A DNA stretch of 44,727 nt from Planctomycetota bacterium (GCA_016208685.1 JACQXM010000046.1:1-44727), one strand, 5' to 3'. Shown: positions 27,606 through 36,819, counted from the first letter of the stretch. The notes: generated from the letters alone by a model not told the origin. Program-made: numbers and translations.

Positions 27606-28064
27606 ATGACCACCAGCCAAGCGACAACGACGGACCTTGCCGCCGGCGCGTGTGTACTGCGCGCCGCCGACGCGCGGCATCGGCGCGCCCCGGCGGCGGG
27701 AGGCGGCGAACGCGAGGGTCAGGCGCGTCGTCGACCGGAGGGCGCCGTTGAGGCGCGTGCCGGGGAGCCACCGGAGGGGGCGCCGCGGCCCCGACGGCGC
27801 GACGGAGTCATCGGTCACGAGCTGGACGGGGAGGCCCTGTTGTACGACCCGGTTACGGCCGACACGCATCGGCTCAACGCCACGGCCTTCTTCATATGGA
27901 ACGCGTGCGACGGCAGGCATGACCGGCGAGCCATCGCGAGGCACATCGCGGAGCATTACGACGTAAGTGCGGCCGTAGCGCTGGAGCATGTTGAGGAGAC
28001 GCTGAGGAGGTTTGAGGATCTCAACCTGCTGGGCCAGGACCGGCCGGCTGGTTCCAGGGCCTGA
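27606..28064 (+). CDS. PqqD-like peptide-binding protein (RiPP recognition element)
   Basis: A 152-residue protein. Residues 67-142 form a PqqD-type winged helix-turn-helix (DGEALLYDPVTADTHRLNATAFFIWNACDG, then two helices ending FEDLNLL). PqqD-like domains bind leader peptides and present them to modifying enzymes. The first ~65 residues are Arg/Ala/Glu-rich and seem unstructured, longer than in stand-alone PqqD (about 90 residues). Its ATG lies one base after the VKOR stop, implying translational coupling. The combination with the next two genes matches the 'HPr-rel-A system PqqD family' arrangement as I recall it from family annotation. Confidence 0.82.
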   Translation: MTTSQATTTDLAAGACVLRAADARHRRAPAAGGGEREGQARRRPEGAVEARAGEPPEGAPRPRRRDGVIGHELDGEALLYDPVTADTHRLNATAFFIWNACDGRHDRRAIARHIAEHYDVSAAVALEHVEETLRRFEDLNLLGQDRPAGSRA

Positions 28065-28149
28065 GGGGCGGACGGCCGGACAGACCGGGCGGGGGCCGTG
28101 ATGCACCGACAGGCATGGTCGGGCCGGGCACCGGAGGACGACAGCGGCG

Positions 28150-29208
28150 ATGTCGGAAAACCACATTCAACATGTGCAGCTTGGCATCGTCGATGCCTGC
28201 CTGTCGACCTCCGTGCCGCGCCTGGCGCGGGATTACGCGGCGCTCTATGGGCACGCGATGGTCGAGCGGTGCGTGCCGGCGCGCATCCGCGTGAAGGTGC
28301 GGCGCAAGCCGTTTTCGCTGTGGCACCGGCCGCGATTCGAAGTCCTGGTCAACGGACGGCTGCAGTTCGAGCCGGCGCGACAGGACGAGCTGCTGCCGCA
28401 CGTGGAATGGGCGGTCAACTGGGAGATTCCCCGCGCCTTCCCGCAGCACCTGCACCTGCACGCCGCGGCGATGGAGGTCGGCGGTGCGGGCGTCGTGTTT
28501 CCCGGGGTCTCGGGCAGCGGCAAATCGACGCTGGCCGCGGGCATGCTGGCGCGCGGGTGGCGCTACCTGTGCGACGAATTCGCCATCGTCGAGGCGCAGA
28601 CGCTCGCGCTCCAACCCTACCCGAGGGCAATCTGCATCAAGATGCCGTCGTTTCCGGTGATCGAATCCCTGGGGCTACGCTTGCACGGGCGGCGCCATTA
28701 TTTGAAGGGCTCGAAGGGTCGGGTGGGCTTCCTCGATCCGCGCGCCGTGCGTCCTGGCGCGGTGGCGGGCTCCTGTCCCGTGCGTTTCGTCGTGTTTCCG
28801 CGCTATGTCGCCGGGGCGACGCCGCAACTTCTGCCCTTGCATCGTGCCGAGGCGGCGTTCGCCCTGCACGAGGTCTGCTTCAATCTCCTCGGCTGCCGCA
28901 CTCCGGGCGTGGACGTGCTGGTGCGCCTGATCCGCCAGGCACGGTGCTATCGCCTCATCAGCGGTGACATTCATCGCACGTGCGACCTGTTGCAGGGTTT
29001 GGTGGAGGCGAAGGGGGCGGGGGAAGGGGGCACGGGCGTAAGGGAATCGGGCAACCGGCGGGCGGCAGCAGGCCGGCCGAGGTTGCGGCGCTCCACCGAC
29101 CGGCTCGTTGCGGCGGCGAGGAACGTGCCGATTGAAGCACCGCGTGGGGAATGCGGCACCAGCGCCGCGGCCGCCAGAGCGCGGGCCAGCGCGCCTACGA
29201 CGCGATGA
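28150..29208 (+). CDS. HPr-kinase-related P-loop protein
   Basis: A 352-residue soluble protein resembling the C-terminal domain of HPr kinase/phosphorylase. The catalytic core runs HLHAAAMEV (about 102-110), Walker A GVSGSGKST (119-127) and the following LCDE (140-143), which corresponds to the VADD of HprK. The N-terminal ~95 residues are specific to this subfamily. The last ~45 residues are Ala/Arg/Gly-rich and probably disordered. In related gene sets it accompanies a PqqD-like protein and a nucleotidyltransferase; whether it phosphorylates the peptide is unknown. It starts 85 bp after the PqqD-like gene. Confidence 0.8.
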   Translation: MSENHIQHVQLGIVDACLSTSVPRLARDYAALYGHAMVERCVPARIRVKVRRKPFSLWHRPRFEVLVNGRLQFEPARQDELLPHVEWAVNWEIPRAFPQHLHLHAAAMEVGGAGVVFPGVSGSGKSTLAAGMLARGWRYLCDEFAIVEAQTLALQPYPRAICIKMPSFPVIESLGLRLHGRRHYLKGSKGRVGFLDPRAVRPGAVAGSCPVRFVVFPRYVAGATPQLLPLHRAEAAFALHEVCFNLLGCRTPGVDVLVRLIRQARCYRLISGDIHRTCDLLQGLVEAKGAGEGGTGVRESGNRRAAAGRPRLRRSTDRLVAAARNVPIEAPRGECGTSAAAARARASAPTTR

Positions 29209-29318
29209 AGGCGCAAAGCCTCGAGGCCGTGGGGCGCCGGAGGGGCGGCGGAATTGCGTAAGCCGATGCCGCCCCGACCCGCGGCGCGGCTCCGTAACCC
29301 AGTGGCAGGCAGAACGTT

Positions 29319-30644
29319 TTGAACCTTAACGAGCTCAACCGAGGTCCGACCGAGGAAACGACGCGCCGTCTGGCGGCCTGGCTGGCGGACGGACCGCTCC
29401 CGGCGCTGGCGCAACCCGGCAGCGGCGAGGCATGGGAAGGGCTGGCGCGGGCGGCGGTGGAGGCGGGCCTGGCGGGGTTGCTGCTGGCTGCCGCGGCTCG
29501 GCGCGGGGCTAGTCTGCCCGAGGCGGGGGCACGGCGGCTGCGCTGGGCGGCGGCGGGCGTTGCGGCTGACAACGTACATTCCATGCGCGTCCTTTCCTCG
29601 GTGGTGGCAGCGCTGAACCGCGCCGCTGTGCCGGTGATGTTGCTCAAAGGGGCGGCGCTCAACGGGAGCGTTTACGATCGACCGGACCTTCGCCCCATGA
29701 CGGACCTGGACCTGCTGGTGCGCTTCAACGACGCGGAGCGGGCGGTCGCGGCGCTGGAGGCCGCGGGATGCCGCCGCGGGCGGCCGCTGATGCGCGACGA
29801 CTTCTTCCCGCGTTACTACTACGAGCTCGAACTGCTCACGCCGCCTCCGCGAGCCGTGCGAATTGATCTTCATGCCCGACCCTTCCGCCCACTGCGGACG
29901 GCGGCGACGATGCCCCTTGACGCTCTGTGGGATGGTGCGGCCGTGGTTTCGTTGGCCCGCGTCCCGGGTCGTTCGGCCGACGGAGCGGAGGAGCGCACAC
30001 TCACGGCGGATGCGGGCGCGTTCCCCCGGGAACCGCACGCGTACCTGCCGTCATCCGAGTCGACGTTCATACATCTCGCGGCACATGCGGCCTTCCACGG
30101 TTGCGACCGACTGATCTGGTTGCATGACCTGACCGTTTGGGTGCGGCGCCAGGCTGAGTTTGATTGGGAGGTCGTCGTTACCCGTTGCCGGGACTGGCGC
30201 CTGTCGCCTGCAGTGCTTCAGGCCTTGGTCTGTGCGCAGCGTTGGTTCGGTGAATTCGTTCCCCCGGGGGTGACGGCCGCGTTGGCGCGGGCGACGGTGT
30301 GCTGGCGCGACCGGTTCGTACTCCGTCAGGCGCCGCGTGACGCGAGCCGGCCGTTCATGCATCTGGCGACGGACCTGTTGACGATGCGAGGCCTGCGGGC
30401 GCGGATGGGATACCTTTCCGCCTATGTGCTGCCCGGCGCCGGCCACCTGGGGGAACAGTACCGCTTCCGGCATCCCGGATGGCGGCTGGCGGCGCTGGCG
30501 TGGCGCGGCGTGCGAGGCTCCGGCGGTGCGGCCGCCGCCGCCCTGCTCGCGGCGCGCGGCGGTGTGTTCGCAGTTGTCCGCGGCCTGGGGCATGTGGCCC
30601 AGCGGTCCATCGTCGCTTTGCGCACCGTCGTGGTGTGGGGGTAG
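29319..30644 (+). CDS. Nucleotidyltransferase-fold protein (NTP_transf_5 type)
   Basis: A 441-residue protein with a nucleotidyltransferase core at about 100-200. LLKGAALNG (108-116) is followed by RPMTDLDLLVR (125-135), in which D129 and D131 are the likely metal-binding aspartates. Helical regions flank it and a C-terminal helical bundle (about 330-430) follows. Members of this family accompany PqqD/HPr-kinase-like pairs. Transfer of a nucleotide to the peptide or a partner is a guess. The start is TTG at 29319 with a poor ribosome binding site, and a later start is possible. It is the last gene of the cassette. Confidence 0.72.
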   Translation: MNLNELNRGPTEETTRRLAAWLADGPLPALAQPGSGEAWEGLARAAVEAGLAGLLLAAAARRGASLPEAGARRLRWAAAGVAADNVHSMRVLSSVVAALNRAAVPVMLLKGAALNGSVYDRPDLRPMTDLDLLVRFNDAERAVAALEAAGCRRGRPLMRDDFFPRYYYELELLTPPPRAVRIDLHARPFRPLRTAATMPLDALWDGAAVVSLARVPGRSADGAEERTLTADAGAFPREPHAYLPSSESTFIHLAAHAAFHGCDRLIWLHDLTVWVRRQAEFDWEVVVTRCRDWRLSPAVLQALVCAQRWFGEFVPPGVTAALARATVCWRDRFVLRQAPRDASRPFMHLATDLLTMRGLRARMGYLSAYVLPGAGHLGEQYRFRHPGWRLAALAWRGVRGSGGAAAAALLAARGGVFAVVRGLGHVAQRSIVALRTVVVWG

Positions 30645-30753
30645 TGTATTCAGCCGAGGGGGCCGCCTGCCCCGTGCCGCCCGCTTCGGCCCGCCGTTCG
30701 GCTCCCGTGGTTCTGGCACTTTAATGTCCGCTTTCGACCGCCCTGCGTAGTCG

Positions 30754-30769
30754 CGGCACGTGCCTTGCA
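30754..30769 (+). promoter_or_regulatory. Possible sigma-54 promoter upstream of oligoendopeptidase F
   Basis: CGGCACGTGCCTTGCA at 30754-30769 has the GG (-24) and GC (-12) pairs separated by 10 nt. It differs from TGGCACGRNNNTTGCW at two positions. Transcription would start near 30780, about 87 nt before the pepF ATG. No enhancer-binding regulator gene is in the window. Confidence 0.35.
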
Positions 30770-30866
30770 GTACGATTCGCGGCGGCGCGCCGGGGCGCAC
30801 CCCCGGGCACGCGGACTGTCTGCGCGCCGAACGCCCCGCGATCGCCGATCCGAAAGGGCGCAGGGT

Positions 30867-32759
30867 ATGGACCGGGCAGGGTTGTATCAACGAGGAACGG
30901 GTGTCTTCATGTTGTCACTGATGGCCGTAGCGCCGGCAGGCGGCGGCGAGACCAAACGGATTGCGGAGCGCAGCGAGATCGAGCCCAAGTACCTCTGGGC
31001 CACGGAAACGATCTTTGCGGATACGGCGGCGTGGGACGCGGAGTTCTCCGTCGTGGAGAAGAGGGTTGAGGAGCTCGGCAAGCTGAAAGGCACGCTGGCC
31101 CAGGGCAGCAAGCAGCTTTTCGACGCCCTGGCCCTGCGCGACGACGTGGAGGCGCGGGTGGACAAGCTCTACGTCTACGCTTCCCTGCTCGCCGATCAGG
31201 ACACGCGCGTGGGCGACAATCAGGCGCTCCAGGCGCGGGCTCGTTCGCTGGCCGTCCGCTACGGCGAGGCAACGAGCTGGCTTCAGCCGGAACTGACCGC
31301 CATTCCCCTCGAGAAGCTCGACGGATGGATGCGCGAGGACAAGCGCCGGGACGTGTACCGCCAGCATATCGACAACCTCTTCCGGCAGAAGAAGCACATT
31401 CTGTCGCCGCGCGAGGAGGAGCTGCTGGCGATGGCGGGCGAGGTGCGCGGCACTCCGGGGAACGCCTATACCCTGCTCAAGAACGCCGATATGCAGTTTC
31501 CTTCCATCAAGGATGAGAAGGGGCAGACGGTGGAACTCAGCGACTCGGCGTATTATCTGTACCTGCGTTCGCCGGACCGCGGCGTGCGCAAAGCGTGCTA
31601 CGACGGCATCGTGGGCACCTACAAAAACTACCGCAATACCGGCGCGGCACTGCTCAACGGCGCGGTGCAGAGTCACATTTTCAACATGAAGGCGCGCAAC
31701 TATGAGAGTTGTCGGGCTGCGGCGCTGGACACGGGCAACATCCCGATTGCCGTCTATGATACGCTGATCAAGACGGTCAACGAGAATCTGCCGCTGCTGC
31801 ATCGGTACGCCGAGATTCGCAGGAAGACGCTCAACCTGACCGACGGTACGCATGCCTACGACCTTTTCGCGCCGTTCATCAGCGGCCAGTCCATGGACCT
31901 GACGTATGAGCAGGCGGTGGACATGATCACCAACGCGCTCAAACCCCTGGGAGCGGACTATGGGGCGGCCATGACGAAGGGCTTTGCCTCGCGCTGGGTG
32001 GATGTGTTTCCCACCAAGGGAAAACGCAGCGGGGCGTACTCCAGCGGCTCCTTCCTGACGCAACCCTACATCCTGATGAACTTCCACGGCGGCTACGAGG
32101 ACATGTCCACGCTGGCGCATGAGATGGGACACTCCATGCACTCCCATTTTTCGCGGGCGGCGCAGCCCTATGTATACGCGGAATATGATATCTTCTGTGC
32201 CGAGGTGGCCTCGACCTGCAATGAGATTCTGCTCCAGAATCAGGTTCTCAAGGCGACCACGGATCCCAGGAAGAAGCTCTACCTGCTGGTGGAGTTTCTG
32301 GAGGGCATCCGGGGCACGGTGTTCCGGCAGACGATGTTCAGCGAGTTCGAGCAGCGCATTCACGAGATGGCGGAGCGCCGCGAACCGCTCACCGCGGACA
32401 GTATGAGCGCCGAGTTCGGCCGGCTCATGAAGAACTACTACGGCGCGGCGTATACGCACGACGAGCTGGTGGACAGTGAGTGGATCCGCATCCCTCACTT
32501 CTACTACAACTTCTACGTGTACAAGTATGCGACCAGTTACTGCGCGGCGTCGAACATCGCGCGGCGGATCATGGACGGGGAGCCGGGGGCCGTCGAGGCC
32601 TACCTGGAGTTCCTCAAGGCGGGCAGCAGCAAGTATCCCCTCGAGGTGCTGAAGATCGCCCGCGTGGACATGACCTCGCCGCAGCCCATTCGCGACGCGA
32701 TGGCCATTTTCAAGGACCTGCTGGACCAGACGGAAGCGCTGGTGGAGCAGGTGCGGTAA
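30867..32759 (+). CDS. pepF: Oligoendopeptidase F (M3 family)
   Basis: A 630-residue zinc metallopeptidase that cleaves medium-length peptides. The active site LAHEMGHSMHSHFS (HEXXH near residue 418) is followed about 25 residues on by FCAEVAST with the third zinc ligand, and the C-terminal RIPHFYYNFYVYKYAT substrate-binding motif is intact. The ATG at 30867 is preceded by AGGGCGCAGGG; open frame continues upstream, and an ATG at 30909 would expose a short hydrophobic N-terminus (MLSLMAVAPAG). Cytosolic action on imported peptides is most likely, and PepT with a POT-like transporter nearby fits this. It may be driven by the sigma-54-like element at 30754. Confidence 0.92.
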   Translation: MDRAGLYQRGTGVFMLSLMAVAPAGGGETKRIAERSEIEPKYLWATETIFADTAAWDAEFSVVEKRVEELGKLKGTLAQGSKQLFDALALRDDVEARVDKLYVYASLLADQDTRVGDNQALQARARSLAVRYGEATSWLQPELTAIPLEKLDGWMREDKRRDVYRQHIDNLFRQKKHILSPREEELLAMAGEVRGTPGNAYTLLKNADMQFPSIKDEKGQTVELSDSAYYLYLRSPDRGVRKACYDGIVGTYKNYRNTGAALLNGAVQSHIFNMKARNYESCRAAALDTGNIPIAVYDTLIKTVNENLPLLHRYAEIRRKTLNLTDGTHAYDLFAPFISGQSMDLTYEQAVDMITNALKPLGADYGAAMTKGFASRWVDVFPTKGKRSGAYSSGSFLTQPYILMNFHGGYEDMSTLAHEMGHSMHSHFSRAAQPYVYAEYDIFCAEVASTCNEILLQNQVLKATTDPRKKLYLLVEFLEGIRGTVFRQTMFSEFEQRIHEMAERREPLTADSMSAEFGRLMKNYYGAAYTHDELVDSEWIRIPHFYYNFYVYKYATSYCAASNIARRIMDGEPGAVEAYLEFLKAGSSKYPLEVLKIARVDMTSPQPIRDAMAIFKDLLDQTEALVEQVR

Positions 32760-32789
32760 AACGGGCGGCCGTTGCCGCGGGCGGGGAGG

Positions 32790-33719
32790 CTATCCACCGC
32801 CTTGCGGATCAGGCACGCCCGTCCCGTTGGGCGGAGCGGGGGGCGGCGGCGAGTCCTGCGGCGCGGCCGGCTGCGGCTCCCGTTCGGCGGGCGGCGCGGA
32901 CTCGTCGTGAGGGTCAGAGGATGGTGGCGCGTCGCCCGGTGCCTTGGGCGGCTGGGCGGCGGCGTGCTCCTTCCGCCGCTTGAGTTCGGCGGCCAGTCGG
33001 TCCTGCTCGTCCAGGTCAATGGCTTTCAAGCCCGGCAAGGGCACGAAGACAAACCGCTCCGCGGGAATCGGCGCGTCGACCTTGATGTTGGTCACGGTGA
33101 GGGTGGTTTGCGCGCGACCGTCGTTGCCGGTCGTGATCGATTTGAGGACCAGGCCGGTGCTCTTATCGATGTAGTGCACGACCTTCTCCGTGACCAGTGA
33201 GGCGCCCGGTTTGGGCGCGGCCTGGATGACATACGCCAGCCGGCCATCCACGGTCTCGTCGGGGAGCCGCTGCAAGGTGTAGGCCTCGTGGAGGGTGTGG
33301 AAGAGGGGCCTGCCGCCGAAGGCCTCATTGGCGATGGTTTGTTTGCGCTTGTACAGCGTTTGGTGGTCAAAGGCATCGGTGAGGACGTAGACGTACTCGC
33401 CGTCATGGATCTGCTTGAGCGCCGATTCGATTCTGCGGGTGGCGCCGTCGGTTCGACGTTCCATGCCGCTGGTGCGGCCCTCCTCGCGGACCAGCAGGCG
33501 GTCGCCCTTCTTCATGCACTCGAAGCTGCTGACGAAGGTGGTGCGCGTGGTGCCGGTGTCCGTAGTCACGTCGGTGACCAGCGTGCGTTCCGCGGTCAGC
33601 GTGCGGTGGCGGTCCCAGGCGCGGACCAACTCGCGCTCCGCCGACTCCACGGAATCGGAACTGCACCCGCCCAGCACTCCCGCGGCCAGTACCGCCGCCC
33701 ATCGCACCAGGATCCGCAT
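32790..33719 (-). CDS. Lipoprotein with LolA/outer-membrane-sorting-like domain
   Basis: A 309-residue protein with a lipoprotein signal peptide (RWAAVLAAGVLGGC, Cys near residue 19), so it is lipid-anchored. The body is beta-rich (EYVYVLTDAFDHQTLYKRKQ, KVVHYIDKSTGLVLKSI) in the manner of the LolA/LolB-like fold used for moving lipoproteins. The last ~70 residues are Pro/Ala/Glu-rich and disordered. The start at 33719 has GGAGAAA upstream, and it is the only start that gives a lipobox. It lies 72 bp downstream of the MFS gene on the same strand. Confidence 0.68.
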   Translation of the reverse strand: MRILVRWAAVLAAGVLGGCSSDSVESAERELVRAWDRHRTLTAERTLVTDVTTDTGTTRTTFVSSFECMKKGDRLLVREEGRTSGMERRTDGATRRIESALKQIHDGEYVYVLTDAFDHQTLYKRKQTIANEAFGGRPLFHTLHEAYTLQRLPDETVDGRLAYVIQAAPKPGASLVTEKVVHYIDKSTGLVLKSITTGNDGRAQTTLTVTNIKVDAPIPAERFVFVPLPGLKAIDLDEQDRLAAELKRRKEHAAAQPPKAPGDAPPSSDPHDESAPPAEREPQPAAPQDSPPPPAPPNGTGVPDPQGGG

Positions 33720-33790
33720 CTGCGCTTTCTCCGAAGGACCGGAACGCCGCCGGCCTCTGCTTGTACGTGGCACCCGGCGTTGCGGTTTCG

Positions 33791-35302
33791 CTACGCCGCC
33801 TTGGTCTTGAAGTCCTTGCCCACCCAGTCCCGCGCCAGCAGAAGCAGGACCGGCGAAACGATAGCGATCACGCCATAGAAAAACCACATCTGCTCCGTGT
33901 GCAGCGGGCCCTCCTTGGGGCAGTAGCGCTCCAGGAACCACCCGGAGTAGAGCGACACGATAATCTTGGTAAGGAACCACGGGAACTGGGCCACACCGAT
34001 GTACGCGCCGGTACGCCCCTCGGGGGCGATCTCCGCCGCGTATTGCAAAAACCGCGGCTGCCACATGGCTTCGCCGATGGTCATCACCACGAGATAGCCG
34101 AACAGCGCCCAGGCGCTCGGTCCCAGGGCCAGCAGGAAGGTGGGGGCGGCCATCACCGCGGTCCCGATGACCATCATCTGGTACACCCGCGCCTTCTGGG
34201 TCAGGGCGGCGACGATGGGGACGAGCACGAAGATGAGCAGCGGGTTGAAGTTCGACGCGAACTCGAAGCGATCGCCGATCCAGCTATCGCGGTAAACCCG
34301 CGCCACGTACATGGGCAACGTCAGCCAGTTATGGGCGAAGAGCGTCTGCACCGGGATCAGGCAGAAGATGAAGAACGCGAACTTCGCGTCTGCGAGGGGG
34401 TGCTTGGTTATCCACTTCCAGAAATCAAACGGTTCACGACCCGGCGCAGTGGCCTCCGGGCGAACGACTGGAGCGCGCATCGATTCAGCCACGGGCGCGG
34501 AGCACTCGGGGCAATCGGCGGTCGTCTCCAGTGTGCGCAAGTTATATCCGCAGTTTCGGCACTCCAGGTTGCCGGCGATGCGCCCGTCCGGTCCTACTAC
34601 GTCGGGCGGAACCGGGGCGAAATCGGCGATGGCCCGCTCTACGGCTTTGCGCCTCAAGATCACCAACGTGCTGAGCAGCCCCAGCAGCGTGAGCGCGGTG
34701 TAGACCCAGAAGGCGCCGGTGATGCCGTAGCGCTTGCGGATTGGTGAGAAGAAAGTGGGTAACCATCCGCCCAGGTTCATCACGGCGTACAGCATGGCAT
34801 ATCCCATGCCCGCTGTTTTCTCGCTGGTGAACTGCCGTACCGCGGCGTAAGCGGCCGGTTGGTACAGGCCGTAGCCAAGCACGATAACGAGAATCCCCAG
34901 CATCGACACCAGGTGCACCGGCGACCACAACCCGGTTCGGTCCGGACTTACCATCGGCGCCGAGGAGAGCACGATTCGGCCGGCCAGCAGCAGGCAGAAG
35001 GCTGTAAGCAGGGCGACTCGTGCCCCCCAGCGGTCGGCGAGCCCGCCGAAGAAGAACATGGCCACTGTGATACCCGCCGTGAGCACTCCCACCATTCGCC
35101 CGGCAACGACATCGTTGAGCCCAACGCAGTCGTTGAAGTACATCGCCAGGTACGTCAGCATCCCGAAGTAAACGAATCCCTCCAGGAAGTAACCGACGTT
35201 CACCCCCCACAGCGCCCGGGGGGCGTGGACGATGTCGATGAACGGCTGGACGATTTCCCGCAGGGGGCTCTTCGGGGTTGAATCCGGGGGGCGTTCGCTC
35301 AC
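33791..35302 (-). CDS. MFS transporter, POT-like, with zinc ribbon in the central loop
   Basis: A 503-residue transporter with about twelve helices in two halves. The first helix region (GYFLEGFVYFGMLTYLAMYF) resembles the ExxERFxYYG motif of proton-dependent oligopeptide transporters, and GGLADRWGAR is the typical loop 2-3 motif of the superfamily. Between the halves (about 245-270) is an unusual zinc ribbon, C248-x2-C251-GYNL and C264-P-E-C267. PepT lies next upstream on the same strand, so peptide import is a reasonable guess. The start is taken at the first ATG, 35302. Confidence 0.75.
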   Translation of the reverse strand: MSERPPDSTPKSPLREIVQPFIDIVHAPRALWGVNVGYFLEGFVYFGMLTYLAMYFNDCVGLNDVVAGRMVGVLTAGITVAMFFFGGLADRWGARVALLTAFCLLLAGRIVLSSAPMVSPDRTGLWSPVHLVSMLGILVIVLGYGLYQPAAYAAVRQFTSEKTAGMGYAMLYAVMNLGGWLPTFFSPIRKRYGITGAFWVYTALTLLGLLSTLVILRRKAVERAIADFAPVPPDVVGPDGRIAGNLECRNCGYNLRTLETTADCPECSAPVAESMRAPVVRPEATAPGREPFDFWKWITKHPLADAKFAFFIFCLIPVQTLFAHNWLTLPMYVARVYRDSWIGDRFEFASNFNPLLIFVLVPIVAALTQKARVYQMMVIGTAVMAAPTFLLALGPSAWALFGYLVVMTIGEAMWQPRFLQYAAEIAPEGRTGAYIGVAQFPWFLTKIIVSLYSGWFLERYCPKEGPLHTEQMWFFYGVIAIVSPVLLLLARDWVGKDFKTKAA

Positions 35303-35419
35303 GCGGTGTGATCCTGATGGTTTCGGCGTTAATCGCCGCCGGCGATCCGCGCCAGGCAGGCGCGCGGCCCTAACCCGGCCGCCGCGGCTCTCTGCGGGCG
35401 AGAATCGCCCGGGGCGCCG

Positions 35420-36649
35420 TTACTTCTCTTTCCCCCAAAGCTGGGCCAGTTCGACGAGCACCTTCACCGAGTTTTCCATCTCCTCCAGGCAGGCGAACTC
35501 CAGCGGCGAGTGGAAGTTGTGCATGCCCACCGAGAGATTCGGCGTGGGCAGCCCCATCTCACTCAGCCGCGAGCCGTCCGTGCCGCCGCGGATGGACTCA
35601 TACTTGGGCGTCAGTCCAGCGCGCTGGATCGCCTCCACGGCCAGCTTGACCGCCCGCGGCTCCTTCCCCAGGAACTCCAACATGTTGCGGTACTGCTTCT
35701 TGACCTCGATGTTGATGGCGGCGCGGGGATGCTCCGCAAGCACCGACGCCGCGACGGTATCCAACACCTTCCTCTCGTCTGCCAGCTCCGCGGTCACGAA
35801 GCTCCGCAGCAGGACCTTGATCTTCACCGAGTCCACGCCGCCCTCGATGACGTACGGATGCAGGAACCCGTCGCGCCCGGAAGTCGTTTCGGGGGCCAGC
35901 CGCTGCCAGGGCATGCGGGACAGAAACAGGCCCGCCAGCCGGATGGCGTTCACCATGCGCCCCGTGCCCAGGCCGGGGTGGATGTTCTTGCCGGTGATGG
36001 TCACCAGCGCCAGGTCCGCCGAGAAGGTCTCGCTTTCGATGTGCCCCTCGGCCTCGCTGTCCAGCGTGTAGGCGCACTGCGCGTTGATCTTCTTGAGGTC
36101 GAGCTTCTCGGTGCCCTTGCCGATCTCCTCGTCGCAGGTAAACACGATGCGGATCGGCCCGTGCTTGAGCTCGGGATGGGCCATGAGGTGCGCCGCCGTG
36201 GTCATGATGACCGCCACGCCCGCCTTGTCGTCGGCGCCGAGGAGCGTGGTGCCGTCCGTGGTGATGAGCGTCTTGCCCTTCATCGCCGCAAGCTGCGGAG
36301 ACTCCGCGACGCGGATCACCTTCGACGGGTCCCCGGCAAGCACGATGTCCTTGCCGTCGTAGTTGCGGTGCAGCGTGGGTTTGACGCCCTTGGCCGTACA
36401 CTCCGGCGAGGTGTCCATGTGCGCCAGCCAGGCGATGGTCGGCGTGCCCGCCACGTTGCCGGGGATGGTGGCCATGACGATGCCGTTTTCGTCCATGGTG
36501 ACGCCGTCGAGCTTGAGGGCCCGCAGTTCGTCGGCGAGCACGCGGCCCAGCTCAAGCTGCCCCGGCGAGCTGGGGTAGGTCGGCGCGTCTTCGACGGCCG
36601 TGGTTTCCATCTTTACGTAGCGGCAGAAGCGGTCCAGCAGCGAATCCAT
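35420..36649 (-). CDS. pepT: Peptidase T (tripeptide aminopeptidase)
   Basis: A 409-residue M20B metallopeptidase that removes N-terminal residues from tripeptides in the cytosol. The zinc ligands and catalytic residues are visible: WLAHMDTS, LGADDKAG, TCDEEIGKG, DSEAEG, and the C-terminal MHNFHSPLE with the last His. The lid-domain Arg/Gly phrase ESIRGGTDGSRLS is also intact. The start is ATG at 36649, directly after AAGGAG; the open frame upstream is not used. The upstream sequence gttaaggagct is shared almost exactly with mdh. Confidence 0.93.
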   Translation of the reverse strand: MDSLLDRFCRYVKMETTAVEDAPTYPSSPGQLELGRVLADELRALKLDGVTMDENGIVMATIPGNVAGTPTIAWLAHMDTSPECTAKGVKPTLHRNYDGKDIVLAGDPSKVIRVAESPQLAAMKGKTLITTDGTTLLGADDKAGVAVIMTTAAHLMAHPELKHGPIRIVFTCDEEIGKGTEKLDLKKINAQCAYTLDSEAEGHIESETFSADLALVTITGKNIHPGLGTGRMVNAIRLAGLFLSRMPWQRLAPETTSGRDGFLHPYVIEGGVDSVKIKVLLRSFVTAELADERKVLDTVAASVLAEHPRAAINIEVKKQYRNMLEFLGKEPRAVKLAVEAIQRAGLTPKYESIRGGTDGSRLSEMGLPTPNLSVGMHNFHSPLEFACLEEMENSVKVLVELAQLWGKEK

Positions 36650-36819
36650 CGGAAGCTCCTTAACGAAGGTCGCAGGTCCATGCGCCGGGCGGTCGCCAAC
36701 CCCGAATCCTCCAGCCCGTGAATTGTCGCTATCGCCGCGGGCATCGCAAGACTGGGGGCCGGAGGGTGAGCGCCGCGGGAGCACGGATCGCCCTACGCGA
36801 GAGGGGAGTTCGTGCCGTG

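Noticed and set aside
30915..32498. Long open frame antisense to pepF
   Set aside because: It is a GC-rich mirror of the pepF codons with no recognisable domain or ribosome binding site.
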